Origin: an uncultured bacterium
GTDB taxonomy: Bacteria; Bacteroidota; Bacteroidia; Sphingobacteriales; Sphingobacteriaceae
NCBI GenBank assembly: GCA_903958995.1
Contig: CAJBVG010000341.1
Coordinates: 1 to 6,481, forward strand
Direction of reading: 5' to 3'
Length of the DNA stretch: 6,481 nucleotides
A model generated the notes under the pieces. That model was not told where the DNA came from. It saw nothing but the letters and a program-made list of their open reading frames with translations, and did no database searches. Positions 1 through 6,394 of this stretch are shown piece after piece (positions within the stretch are counted from its first letter, which is position 1; each line of letters opens with the position of its first letter). A program made the position numbers and the translations under genes.

Positions 1-417
1 GTTATTGCTAAATGGTCTGGTTTCAAAAAAATTGAAGAACAAGTAGTAGAACATAGAGCTCGTAAATACGGAGTGACTAAATTCGGATTAAGTCGTTTTG
101 TAAATGGCTTCCTAGATTTATTATCAATCATCTTTGTGGGTAAATTTCAGAAACGTCCAATGCACTTCTTCGGAACCATTGGAACACTATCGTTTTTAAC
201 TGGTTTTATCATTTCATTTTACATCATAGGCGAAAAGCTATACCGTATTTATGAAGGTAAACATATGGGTAGAGATGTTACCTCACAACCATTGTTTTAT
301 ATTGCTTTAACTATGGCTATTATCGGAGTTCAATTGTTCTTAACTGGTTTCATTGCCGAAATGGTTGGAAGAAATTCGTCGGAAAGAAATCATTACAAAA
401 TAGAAGAGAACATATAG
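1..417 (+). CDS. GT2 glycosyltransferase, polyprenyl-phosphate sugar transferase type (C-terminal 138 residues, 5' partial)
   Basis: The reading frame is open from base 1, so the gene starts outside the window; the GTG at 73 is an internal valine codon, not a start. The visible part matches the C-terminus of GtrB/DPM1-like family 2 glycosyltransferases. It starts with the end of the catalytic domain, followed by the juxtamembrane stretch HRARKYGVTKFG (residues 18-29 of the visible part; many relatives have Ser where Thr26 is). Two membrane segments follow, at about 56-77 and 98-119, joined by a charged loop with a YEGK...GRD motif, and then a short polar tail. Family members move a sugar from an NDP-sugar to a polyprenyl phosphate, or directly to glycans, at the inner membrane. 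The DXD and nucleotide-binding parts lie upstream, so the sugar cannot be judged. An NDP-sugar epimerase and a second glycosyltransferase downstream support a role in surface-glycan or glycolipid synthesis. Confidence 0.88.
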   Translation, partial: VIAKWSGFKKIEEQVVEHRARKYGVTKFGLSRFVNGFLDLLSIIFVGKFQKRPMHFFGTIGTLSFLTGFIISFYIIGEKLYRIYEGKHMGRDVTSQPLFYIALTMAIIGVQLFLTGFIAEMVGRNSSERNHYKIEENI

Positions 418-418
418 T

Positions 419-449
419 GTGCTCGAGTGCTCGTTTTTCGTGTGCTCGT
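419..449. repeat. Short GTGCTCG repeats in the gap after the GT2 gene
   Basis: The heptamer GTGCTCG occurs three times, at 419-425, 427-433 and 442-448. The second and third copies sit in 11-bp units, CGAGTGCTCGT (424-434) and CGTGTGCTCGT (439-449), that differ at one base. The block is clearly richer in GC than its surroundings and begins one base after the GT2 stop codon. CGAG-TG-CTCG followed by five T residues looks a little like a terminator, but the possible stem is too short to call one. Function unknown. Confidence 0.6.
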
Positions 450-461
450 GTACTAAAATAA

Positions 462-489
462 TTTACAATTTACAACTTACAATTTATAA
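462..489. repeat. Four tandem heptamers (TTTACAA) ending on the epimerase start codon
   Basis: Four 7-bp units lie head to tail: TTTACAA (462-468), TTTACAA (469-475), CTTACAA (476-482) and TTTATAA (483-489). The last A of the fourth unit is the A of the ATG of the next gene. The array therefore makes up the whole immediate 5' leader of that gene and leaves no room for a Shine-Dalgarno sequence. Its AT-rich, unstructured nature would suit the SD-independent initiation common in Bacteroidota. A change in copy number would alter the leader but not the reading frame. Confidence 0.8.
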
Positions 490-1529
490 TGAAGTATCAC
501 TTAGTATCTGGAGCGTGTGGTTTTGTTGGAAGAAACCTCGTGAGAAGAATTTTATCAATGAACAATGATCGTATTATCATTGTAGATAACCTTTCTACAG
601 GAATTCATCCTTCGAAATGGTTAAAAGGACAACAAGAAAATATCAAAGACTTAGAAGTTTTTGAAGATGGTCGTGTATTATTTTTTCATGGTGATTTTAG
701 AAAGTTGCTTAATGCAATGACCGAAGATCAACAATATATTCAAAAAACATACGGGTTAGATTTCGAGAAATTTACAGATGTATTTCACTTCGCTGCCATT
801 GTTGGTGGTCGTGCTAAAATTGATGGTGACCCAATGATGGTGGCTATCGATTTAGCAATTGATGCTGAATTCTTCTATTGGGTTTGTAACCACAAGCCTG
901 CTCGTGTAATGTATCCAAGTTCTTCAGCTGCTTATCCAATCGACTTACAATCGGATACCGATTTCGTGGCCTTGAAAGAAAGTGATATCGACTTTGATCA
1001 TAATTTAGGTAAACCCGACATGACCTACGGTTGGTCGAAACTTACTGGTGAATATTTGGCGCGTATCGCTGCAAAATATTACGGCATTTCAGTGGCGTGT
1101 GTTCGTCCGTTTTCAGGTTATGGTGAAGATCAAGATTTATCTTATCCAGTTCCTGCAATTGCTGCTCGTGCAGCTAAGAAAGAAGATCCTTTCGAAGTGT
1201 GGGGAAGTGGTAAGCAAGGTAGAGATTTCGTTCACATCGACGATTGTATCGATGCCATATTTTTAGCACTCGATAATATTACAGATGGCTCAGCCATTAA
1301 CATAGGTGCTGGTCGCTTATTCTCGTTCCTAGAAATTATTGAATTGTTTACAAAATTTGCAGGTTACGAACCAACTATTAAACCTTTATTAGACAAACCT
1401 GTTGGTGTTCATGCTCGTCACTCCGACATGACTTACGTTTTAGAAACTTATGGTTGGAAACCAAAAATTTCTTTAGAAGAAGGAATGCGTAGAGTATATA
1501 ATAGAGCAGTTGAAAATATAAATAAATAG
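489..1529 (+). CDS. NAD-dependent epimerase/dehydratase, extended SDR family (nucleotide-sugar modifying)
   Basis: A complete 346-residue extended short-chain dehydrogenase/reductase. The Rossmann glycine motif GACGFVG is at residues 8-14, and the acidic residue ending strand beta-2 is Asp33 in VDNLSTG, which points to NAD(H). HFAAIVGG is at 100-107, the catalytic serine region YPSSSAAYP at 142-150, and the Tyr-x-x-x-Lys pair is Tyr180/Lys184 in YGWSK. Substrate-side motifs RPFSGYG (206-212) and GSGKQGRDFVHIDD (239-252) are typical of NDP-sugar epimerases and dehydratases. The stretch between beta-2 and HFAA (about residues 40-97) is some 20 residues longer than in many relatives. It probably makes or interconverts an activated sugar for the flanking glycosyltransferases; a GDP-mannose 3,5-epimerase-like or UDP-sugar 4-epimerase-like activity is possible, but sequence alone does not settle the substrate. 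The ATG at 489 is the natural start because the glycine motif follows at the usual distance. No Shine-Dalgarno is visible. Confidence 0.93.
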   Translation: MKYHLVSGACGFVGRNLVRRILSMNNDRIIIVDNLSTGIHPSKWLKGQQENIKDLEVFEDGRVLFFHGDFRKLLNAMTEDQQYIQKTYGLDFEKFTDVFHFAAIVGGRAKIDGDPMMVAIDLAIDAEFFYWVCNHKPARVMYPSSSAAYPIDLQSDTDFVALKESDIDFDHNLGKPDMTYGWSKLTGEYLARIAAKYYGISVACVRPFSGYGEDQDLSYPVPAIAARAAKKEDPFEVWGSGKQGRDFVHIDDCIDAIFLALDNITDGSAINIGAGRLFSFLEIIELFTKFAGYEPTIKPLLDKPVGVHARHSDMTYVLETYGWKPKISLEEGMRRVYNRAVENINK

Positions 1530-1554
1530 AAATCAACTGATTTTTTTGGATGAT

Positions 1555-2826
1555 ATGGCGGCTCAGAAAATAGTACTTTTTGGTCCTGGTCCCCAATTTA
1601 AGGGCGGGATAGCAAATTATAATACTTCATTAGCGAAAGCACTAGATAAACTAGGGCACGAGGTGCATATTGTATCCTGGACTCAACAGTATCCAGCAAT
1701 TATTCCGCGTGATTTTATTGATCGTAAAAGTAAAACCGATCAGTTAGACGGGACGAACATAAAAGTTACCTACATCACCAATTATAATAACCCAGCTACT
1801 TGGAATGAAACAGTTAGTTTTATTAAAAACCTTGGTGCCGATAAGGTTATTTTCCAATGGGCAATTGCCATTCAAGGACTACCAATAGGGTATATTTGTC
1901 GTAGATTAAAGCGCAAAACGAATGCTGAAGTTATAATCGACTTGCATCTCGTAATTCAAAAAGAAGCAAGTTCTATTGATCAATACTTTAGTAAGTACGG
2001 ATTGAAAGTAGCTGATACTTATATCGCTCATGCCTACAAAACGGTAGATGAACTTAAGCAAACATTTCCGCAATTTTCTTATTCAGTTACTGAAGACGGA
2101 CTGCGTTCTAAAAACAAGAAAGATAGAAATGTGATTAAACTGTATCATCCAATTTATGATATGTTTAAACCTAATCCAAATTTTAATTTAGAAGAAGAAA
2201 AAGCAAAGCTAGGGTTGAAAAAACATGTACTGCTGTTCTTTGGATTCATACGTAAATACAAGGGCTTACATCAAACGATTGAAGCCTTTAAACTATTAAC
2301 AGAAAAACGCGACGATGTTTCTTTGTTAATTGTTGGTGAATCATTTTGGAATACATTAGATCAAAATAAAATTTCAACACGAATTAAAAACGTATTGTTT
2401 AAAACAGCGAAATCTATATTTTTAAAGAACTCAGATAACGAACAAAATTACCGCCCACTTGAACTTTTAGATGAATTGAATTTGAGAGATAGCGTGTATG
2501 TAATGAATGAATTTGTTCCAAATGAAGATGTTCATCGTTACTTTCAATTAAGTGATGCCATTCTATTGTATTACTTAACAGCAACTCCATCAGGAGTAGA
2601 ATCAATTTCCTATAATTTTAAATTACCTGTGTTAGCTACGAAAGTAGGTCACTTCCCTGAAACTATTATTCATGGATATAACGGATACCTTGCCGAAGAT
2701 CAAGATATTCAATCTATGGCAACAGAAATGAATAGAATGATAGAACACCCCATTAATAGAGATAATGTTGCAGAAACAGCATCGAAATTAAGCTGGGAGA
2801 ATTACGCTAAAGCAATAACTCAATAA
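1555..2826 (+). CDS. GT4-like glycosyltransferase (GT-B fold)
   Basis: A 423-residue cytoplasmic or membrane-associated glycosyltransferase. The N-terminal acceptor domain opens with IVLFGPGPQFKGGIANY (residues 6-22), the glycine-rich start of GT4 enzymes. The C-terminal nucleotide-sugar domain begins near HVLLFFGFIRKYKG (224-237) and continues through LLIVGES (around 257-263), VYVMNEFVPNEDVHRYF (315-331) and ATPSGVES...LPVLATKVGHFPE (343-368). The usual E-x7-E motif is not intact: ATPSGVESISY aligns by eye with a GT4 subgroup that reads ATQSGVVQxAY. About 40 residues (262-303) link the VGE strand to the next helix, longer than usual. I chose the ATG at 1555; a TTG at 1546 would add only three residues, and the conserved strand begins a few residues after the ATG. 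The gene lies 25 bp after the epimerase gene and likely adds one sugar to the same glycan. Donor and acceptor are unknown. Confidence 0.9.
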   Translation: MAAQKIVLFGPGPQFKGGIANYNTSLAKALDKLGHEVHIVSWTQQYPAIIPRDFIDRKSKTDQLDGTNIKVTYITNYNNPATWNETVSFIKNLGADKVIFQWAIAIQGLPIGYICRRLKRKTNAEVIIDLHLVIQKEASSIDQYFSKYGLKVADTYIAHAYKTVDELKQTFPQFSYSVTEDGLRSKNKKDRNVIKLYHPIYDMFKPNPNFNLEEEKAKLGLKKHVLLFFGFIRKYKGLHQTIEAFKLLTEKRDDVSLLIVGESFWNTLDQNKISTRIKNVLFKTAKSIFLKNSDNEQNYRPLELLDELNLRDSVYVMNEFVPNEDVHRYFQLSDAILLYYLTATPSGVESISYNFKLPVLATKVGHFPETIIHGYNGYLAEDQDIQSMATEMNRMIEHPINRDNVAETASKLSWENYAKAITQ

Positions 2827-2833
2827 TAACGAT

Positions 2834-3601
2834 ATGTTAGAAATTATTAAAAACGCATTTGAATTAACGAAGAAAAATGCACTCGTACTCATTGGAGTTT
2901 TACTCACTACTTTTTTGATTTCATTTTTCTTTAGCTTTATTATTGGCGCTTTCCAAAGCATGCCTTTTGTAAGTTTTATCTTAAACATGTGCTCATTAAT
3001 ATTTCAACTTTATTTTGGAGTTGGAATAATGAAATTGATGTTGAATATTGTAGATGGTAAAGAACCCGAGTTCTCTGAAATTAAACCAACTTGGTCCGAA
3101 ATGGTAAAATACTTATCAGTTGGATTATTGTTATTCTTGATCTTCATGGTAACCTTCATGATCACCATTGGTGTATTCGGTTTGATTAATGTGTTGAAAC
3201 CAGGACTTAGTACCTTCCTTTCTGACTTAGTTACAAATCCAGATAATTTAGTGAATTACAGCAAGCAAGAAATACTCTACGCTGTTGTTGTTTTCATACT
3301 TCTAGCCATTCCATCCGTATTGTTTTATATGCGTTTGCAATTTGCTTCGTATCTAGTTATTGATAAGAAACTAGATCTTGGTATTTCAATTAATCATAGT
3401 TTTAAAATCACCAAAGGATACTTATTGTATATCGTTCTTATGTTGTTTGCTGTTGTTTTATTAAACATATTAGGAGTTGTTGCGTTGTTCATTGGATTGT
3501 TATTTACTATACCAATGTCTATGCTCATTTTTATATTATTATACCGTTCATTAGAACAAACTTACCTAGAGTCGCATCCAGAAAATATACCAGTAGAATA
3601 A
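2834..3601 (+). CDS. Multi-pass integral membrane protein of unknown function
   Basis: 255 residues, strongly hydrophobic, with about five or six membrane segments at roughly 15-40, 44-70, 92-121, 147-166 and 196-236 (the last long enough for two helices). Short charged loops separate them, notably DGKEPEFSEIKPTWSEM (74-90) and RLQFASYLVIDKKLDLG (167-183). The second loop, followed by NHSFKITKGY (187-196), recalls DUF975 and the membrane domain of some glycerophosphodiester phosphodiesterases, where an Arg-x-x-x-Ala-x-Tyr stretch and a Ser...Lys-Gly stretch lie between helices. That resemblance is from memory and is weak evidence of family. There is no catalytic phosphodiesterase domain and no cleavable signal peptide. 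The gene begins 7 bp after the glycosyltransferase stop, and its TAA overlaps the next ATG as TAATG. It is therefore probably translated together with the GH3 enzyme and may act with it at the inner membrane, which is inference. Confidence 0.82.
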   Translation: MLEIIKNAFELTKKNALVLIGVLLTTFLISFFFSFIIGAFQSMPFVSFILNMCSLIFQLYFGVGIMKLMLNIVDGKEPEFSEIKPTWSEMVKYLSVGLLLFLIFMVTFMITIGVFGLINVLKPGLSTFLSDLVTNPDNLVNYSKQEILYAVVVFILLAIPSVLFYMRLQFASYLVIDKKLDLGISINHSFKITKGYLLYIVLMLFAVVLLNILGVVALFIGLLFTIPMSMLIFILLYRSLEQTYLESHPENIPVE

Positions 3602-5109
3602 TGGGAGTAAAAGCGTTCATTAGCAAATATTATGCAGCATGGCAAGTTAGAAAATTAGCCGACTGGAATAAGAATGCTATAGTTATTCAAGAACGTGTTC
3701 GTAAAGAATTAATTGAACAAGCAAAATTTACAAATTTCGGAATTGATCATCATTTTGATTTAATTCAAACCGCTGAAGATTTTAAAAAGCAAATACCTAT
3801 TTGTGATTATGAAATGCTGAAGTCGCCATACATTGAAGACTTACTAGAAGGTAAAGCCAATATTCTTTGGCCTGGCTTACCCTTATATTTTTCGAAAACA
3901 TCCGGCACCACATCAGGTGTAAAATACATTCCTATTTCTAAGGAATCAATGCCATCACATATCGAAGCTGCTAAATTAGCTTTGCTGTGTTATATTAACG
4001 AAACAGGTAAAACAGATTTTGTAAATGGCAAAATGATTTTCTTGCAAGGTAGTCCGGAGTTGGATGTTAAATCAGGTATACCAACCGGACGATTATCCGG
4101 CATTGTTGCACATCATGTTCCATCATATCTTCAAAAAAACAGATTGCCATCGTTAGCTACTAATTGCATAGAAGATTGGGAAACAAAAGTGGATGCAATT
4201 GTTGAGGAAACGATTCATCAAAACATGACTTTAATTTCGGGTATTCCACCTTGGGTGCAAATGTACTTTGATAAGTTAACAGAGAAATCAGGTGGTAAAA
4301 AAATAAAAGATATTTTTCCGAATTTCAAATTGTTCGTTTATGGTGGGGTGAATTTCGAACCGTATCGTGCAAAAATTGAACAAAGTATTGGCGAAAAAAT
4401 TGATACCATAGAAACATATCCTGCATCAGAAGGATTCATCGCATTTCAAGATACACAAACACTTCCAGGGCTTTTGCTTAATGTTGATGGAGGTATTTAT
4501 TTCGAATTTGTACCGGTTGATGAATATTTCAATGAACAACCAACACGTTTGTCATTAGCAGAAATTGAACTCGATAAAAATTACGCCATCATATTAAATA
4601 CCAATGCAGGTTTGTGGGGGTATTCAATTGGCGACACTATAAAATTTGTTTCTAAAGATCCATATCGAATTGTAGTAACAGGTCGTATTAAACATTTTAT
4701 ATCTGCCTTTGGTGAACACGTAATAGGAGAGGAAGTGGAGTATGCATTAATGACTGCTGCGAAAGAAGAAAATTTAGAAATCATTGAATTTACGGTTGCT
4801 CCACAAGTGAACCCGAAAGAAGGAGGTTTGCCATACCACGAGTGGTTTGTAGAGTTTGAGCAAGATCCAAAAGATTTGAAAGCGTTCAGCGCAAAAGTGG
4901 ATCATTATCTTCAACAAAAAAATATTTACTATCTCGATTTAATTAAAGGTTCTATTTTAAGACCTCTTGAAATTAGAACATTAAAAAAGAATTCATTTAT
5001 AGATTACATGAGATCGCAAGGCAAATTAGGTGGTCAAAATAAAGTTCCACGTTTAGCTAACGATCGTAAAATTGCAGACGAACTCATTAATGGAGGTTTA
5101 ATCATATGA
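3601..5109 (+). CDS. GH3 family acyl-adenylating enzyme (auxin-responsive GH3-like, bacterial)
   Basis: A 502-residue soluble protein of the GH3 branch of the adenylate-forming superfamily. The ATP/AMP phosphate-binding motif SKTSGTTSGVKYIPIS is at residues 98-113, TYPASEGF at 272-279, YSIGDTIKF at 341-349, and the hinge region GRIKHFISAFGEHV at 361-374 followed by GEEVE. The C-terminal QNKVPRL, containing Lys481-Val-Pro-Arg484, matches the Gln-x-Lys-x-Pro-Arg signature near the end of plant GH3 enzymes. Plant GH3 proteins (around 600 residues) adenylate carboxylates such as jasmonate or indole-acetate and transfer them to amino acids. This shorter form resembles bacterial homologues, whose substrates are, to my knowledge, not established. 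All the adenylation motifs look intact, so an active enzyme is expected. It most likely couples a carboxylic acid to an amine or amino acid in the cytoplasm. The gene is joined by TAATG to the membrane protein and by ATGA to dxr. Confidence 0.93.
   Translation: MGVKAFISKYYAAWQVRKLADWNKNAIVIQERVRKELIEQAKFTNFGIDHHFDLIQTAEDFKKQIPICDYEMLKSPYIEDLLEGKANILWPGLPLYFSKTSGTTSGVKYIPISKESMPSHIEAAKLALLCYINETGKTDFVNGKMIFLQGSPELDVKSGIPTGRLSGIVAHHVPSYLQKNRLPSLATNCIEDWETKVDAIVEETIHQNMTLISGIPPWVQMYFDKLTEKSGGKKIKDIFPNFKLFVYGGVNFEPYRAKIEQSIGEKIDTIETYPASEGFIAFQDTQTLPGLLLNVDGGIYFEFVPVDEYFNEQPTRLSLAEIELDKNYAIILNTNAGLWGYSIGDTIKFVSKDPYRIVVTGRIKHFISAFGEHVIGEEVEYALMTAAKEENLEIIEFTVAPQVNPKEGGLPYHEWFVEFEQDPKDLKAFSAKVDHYLQQKNIYYLDLIKGSILRPLEIRTLKKNSFIDYMRSQGKLGGQNKVPRLANDRKIADELINGGLII
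5092..5096 (+). promoter_or_regulatory. Shine-Dalgarno sequence for dxr (GGAGG)
   Basis: GGAGG ends 9 bases before the dxr ATG at 5106, an ordinary distance for a ribosome-binding site. It lies inside the last codons of the GH3 gene, where it encodes part of a Gly-Gly pair. None of the other starts in the window has such a match, and Bacteroidota generally rely little on this interaction, so chance from the Gly codons remains possible. It supports the ATG at 5106 as the dxr start. Confidence 0.55.
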
Positions 5110-6266
5110 AAAACATAGCCATTTTAGGTTCTACTGGTTCTATTGGAACTCAAGCACTCGATGTTGTTCGAGCAAATAAAGATAAATTTAAAGTAGAAGT
5201 ACTTACTGCTTTTTCAAACATAGAATTATTAGCTGCTCAAGCAGTGGAGTTTGATGTAAATACTGTGGTGATTCAAGAAGAATCAAAATATGAAGCATTG
5301 AAATCACTTTTATCCAATACCGATATAAAAGTGTTCTGTGGTGAAGATGCACTTGCAGATGTGGTGACTTACGAATCTGTAGAAATCGTATTAACCGCTT
5401 TAGTAGGATATGCTGGTTTGAAACCTACCATCAGTGCTATTAAAGCGAAAAAGAATATTGCATTAGCTAACAAGGAAACACTTGTTGTAGCTGGTGATCT
5501 AATTACTAAACTTGCTGAAGAAAACAATGTTCATATTTTACCTGTCGATTCGGAGCACTCAGCCATCTTTCAATGCTTGGCTGGCGAATGGCACAATCCC
5601 ATTGAGAAAATTATTCTAACCGCTTCTGGCGGTCCCTTCAGAGGGAAAACAACAGCAGAACTTGCACTTGTTACCAGAGCTCAAGCATTAAAACACCCGA
5701 ATTGGGTAATGGGCGCTAAAATCACCATCGATTCTGCAAGTTTAATGAACAAAGGTCTTGAAGTTATAGAAGCTAAATGGTTGTTTAATCTAGATCCTAA
5801 GCAAATTGAAGTGATAGTACACCCGCAATCAATTGTTCATTCTATCGTTCAATTTCAAGATGGTTCTATGAAAGCACAAATGGGATTACCAGATATGAAA
5901 TTACCGATTCAATATGCTTTGGCGTATCCACATCGTATCGTATCAGATTTTCCACGTTTTAATTTTATGGATTATCCAGCCTTAACTTTTGAACAAGCAG
6001 ATGTGAAAACGTTTAGGAATTTAGGACTAGCATTCAATGCTTTATACAAAGGTGGTAATATGGCTTGTATCTTAAATGCTGCAAATGAAATCGCTGTAGA
6101 AGCCTTTTTGAAAGATAAAATAGGATTCCTAGCAATGTCGGATTTACTCGAAAAATGTATGGAAAAAATTACATTCATCGCCAATCCAAATTACGAGGAA
6201 TACGTTAATACTGATAAAGAAACCCGTATATTCGCGACCGAACTAGTTTCCAGAATTGAGAATTGA
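5106..6266 (+). CDS. dxr: 1-deoxy-D-xylulose 5-phosphate reductoisomerase
   Basis: 386 residues, close to the usual length of about 390-400. It converts 1-deoxy-D-xylulose 5-phosphate to 2-C-methyl-D-erythritol 4-phosphate with NADPH and a divalent metal, the committed step of the MEP isoprenoid pathway, in the cytoplasm. The NADPH-binding motif GSTGSIG is at residues 8-14, followed by LANKETLVVAG in the middle of the N-domain. The metal-binding PVDSEHSAIFQ has Asp148 and Glu150, and the third ligand is Glu219 in MNKGLE (214-219). Substrate-binding TASGGPFRG and the flexible-loop HPNWVMG are present, as are VHPQSIVHS and the following MGLPDMKLPIQYAL. All family hallmarks appear intact. The start overlaps the GH3 stop as ATGA and has a GGAGG upstream. 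The last codons and the stop are formed by a tandem heptamer repeat. Products feed quinones and the undecaprenyl carrier used in envelope glycan synthesis, which fits the upstream genes. Confidence 0.98.
   Translation: MKNIAILGSTGSIGTQALDVVRANKDKFKVEVLTAFSNIELLAAQAVEFDVNTVVIQEESKYEALKSLLSNTDIKVFCGEDALADVVTYESVEIVLTALVGYAGLKPTISAIKAKKNIALANKETLVVAGDLITKLAEENNVHILPVDSEHSAIFQCLAGEWHNPIEKIILTASGGPFRGKTTAELALVTRAQALKHPNWVMGAKITIDSASLMNKGLEVIEAKWLFNLDPKQIEVIVHPQSIVHSIVQFQDGSMKAQMGLPDMKLPIQYALAYPHRIVSDFPRFNFMDYPALTFEQADVKTFRNLGLAFNALYKGGNMACILNAANEIAVEAFLKDKIGFLAMSDLLEKCMEKITFIANPNYEEYVNTDKETRIFATELVSRIEN
6253..6266. repeat. Two tandem GAATTGA heptamers forming the 3' end of dxr
   Basis: GAATTGA is repeated exactly at 6253-6259 and 6260-6266. 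Read in the dxr frame, the array supplies the last residues (Arg-Ile-Glu-Asn) and the TGA stop. The core AATTGAG recurs at 6322-6328 and ATTGAG again at 6334-6339 in the following gap, and the inverted form CTCAAT is at 6372-6377. Because the unit is 7 bp, loss of one copy would shift the frame and replace the final Asn with Ile-Leu-Glu-Ile-Val, giving 390 residues instead of 386. Confidence 0.7.
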
Positions 6267-6303
6267 GATTTTAGAAATAGTTTGAGTACGATTTTAAAAA
6301 TAG

Positions 6304-6318
6304 AAAATAAAATAAAAT
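6304..6318. repeat. Three tandem AAAAT pentamers
   Basis: AAAAT is repeated three times in a row in the gap between dxr and rseP, part of an A-rich tract. It may be only low-complexity intergenic DNA. An A-rich upstream element for rseP expression is possible, but no clear Bacteroidota promoter (TAnnTTTG with an upstream TTG) could be placed next to it. Confidence 0.45.
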
Positions 6319-6332
6319 AGGAATTGAGCAGA

Positions 6333-6378
6333 TATTGAGTTTCTCATCCCGATAGCTATCGGGACTAACATCTCAATA
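6333..6378. repeat. Palindromic element between dxr and rseP
   Basis: The core TCCCGATAGCTATCGGGA (6347-6364) is an 18-bp perfect palindrome; as RNA it would fold into a 7-bp stem with an AGCT loop. It is enclosed by a second inverted repeat, TATTGAG (6333-6339) and CTCAATA (6372-6378), set 7 bp away on both sides, so the whole 46-bp block is symmetric. The core is GC-rich in an AT-rich gap. It could act as a transcription terminator or mRNA-end stabiliser for the operon ending in dxr, although no T-run follows it. It could also be one copy of a dispersed palindromic repeat; I recall similar CCCGATAGCTATCGGG words in Bacteroidota intergenic DNA but cannot verify this here. Confidence 0.8.
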
Positions 6379-6394
6379 CTTAGAACTAATAGAT

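Noticed and set aside
73..75. GTG at 73 as start of a 114-residue protein
   Set aside because: The frame is open back to base 1, and the upstream codons encode the expected GT2 sequence, so this is an internal codon.
1048..1266. 72-residue open frame inside the epimerase gene
   Set aside because: It is an out-of-frame shadow of a well-supported gene, and its translation has no recognisable features.
1530..1547. Possible terminator after the epimerase gene: AAATC-AACT-GATTT followed by T residues
   Set aside because: The stem is only 5 bp and nearly all A-T, too weak for a convincing terminator, and the next gene starts a few bases later in the same direction.
1546..1554. TTG at 1546 as start of the GT4 gene
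   Set aside because: The ATG three codons later is the more usual start codon and leaves the conserved N-terminal strand complete.
2788..2988. Antisense open frame across the GT4/membrane-protein junction, and similar ones at 1378-1596, 2414-2605, 4581-4784 and 5972-6184
   Set aside because: All lie opposite strong coding genes, show no known motif, and are expected by chance in AT-rich coding DNA.
6278..6284. TAGTTTG as a Bacteroidota -7 promoter box for rseP
   Set aside because: One base is missing between TA and TTTG compared with TAnnTTTG, and no TTG lies at the proper upstream distance.
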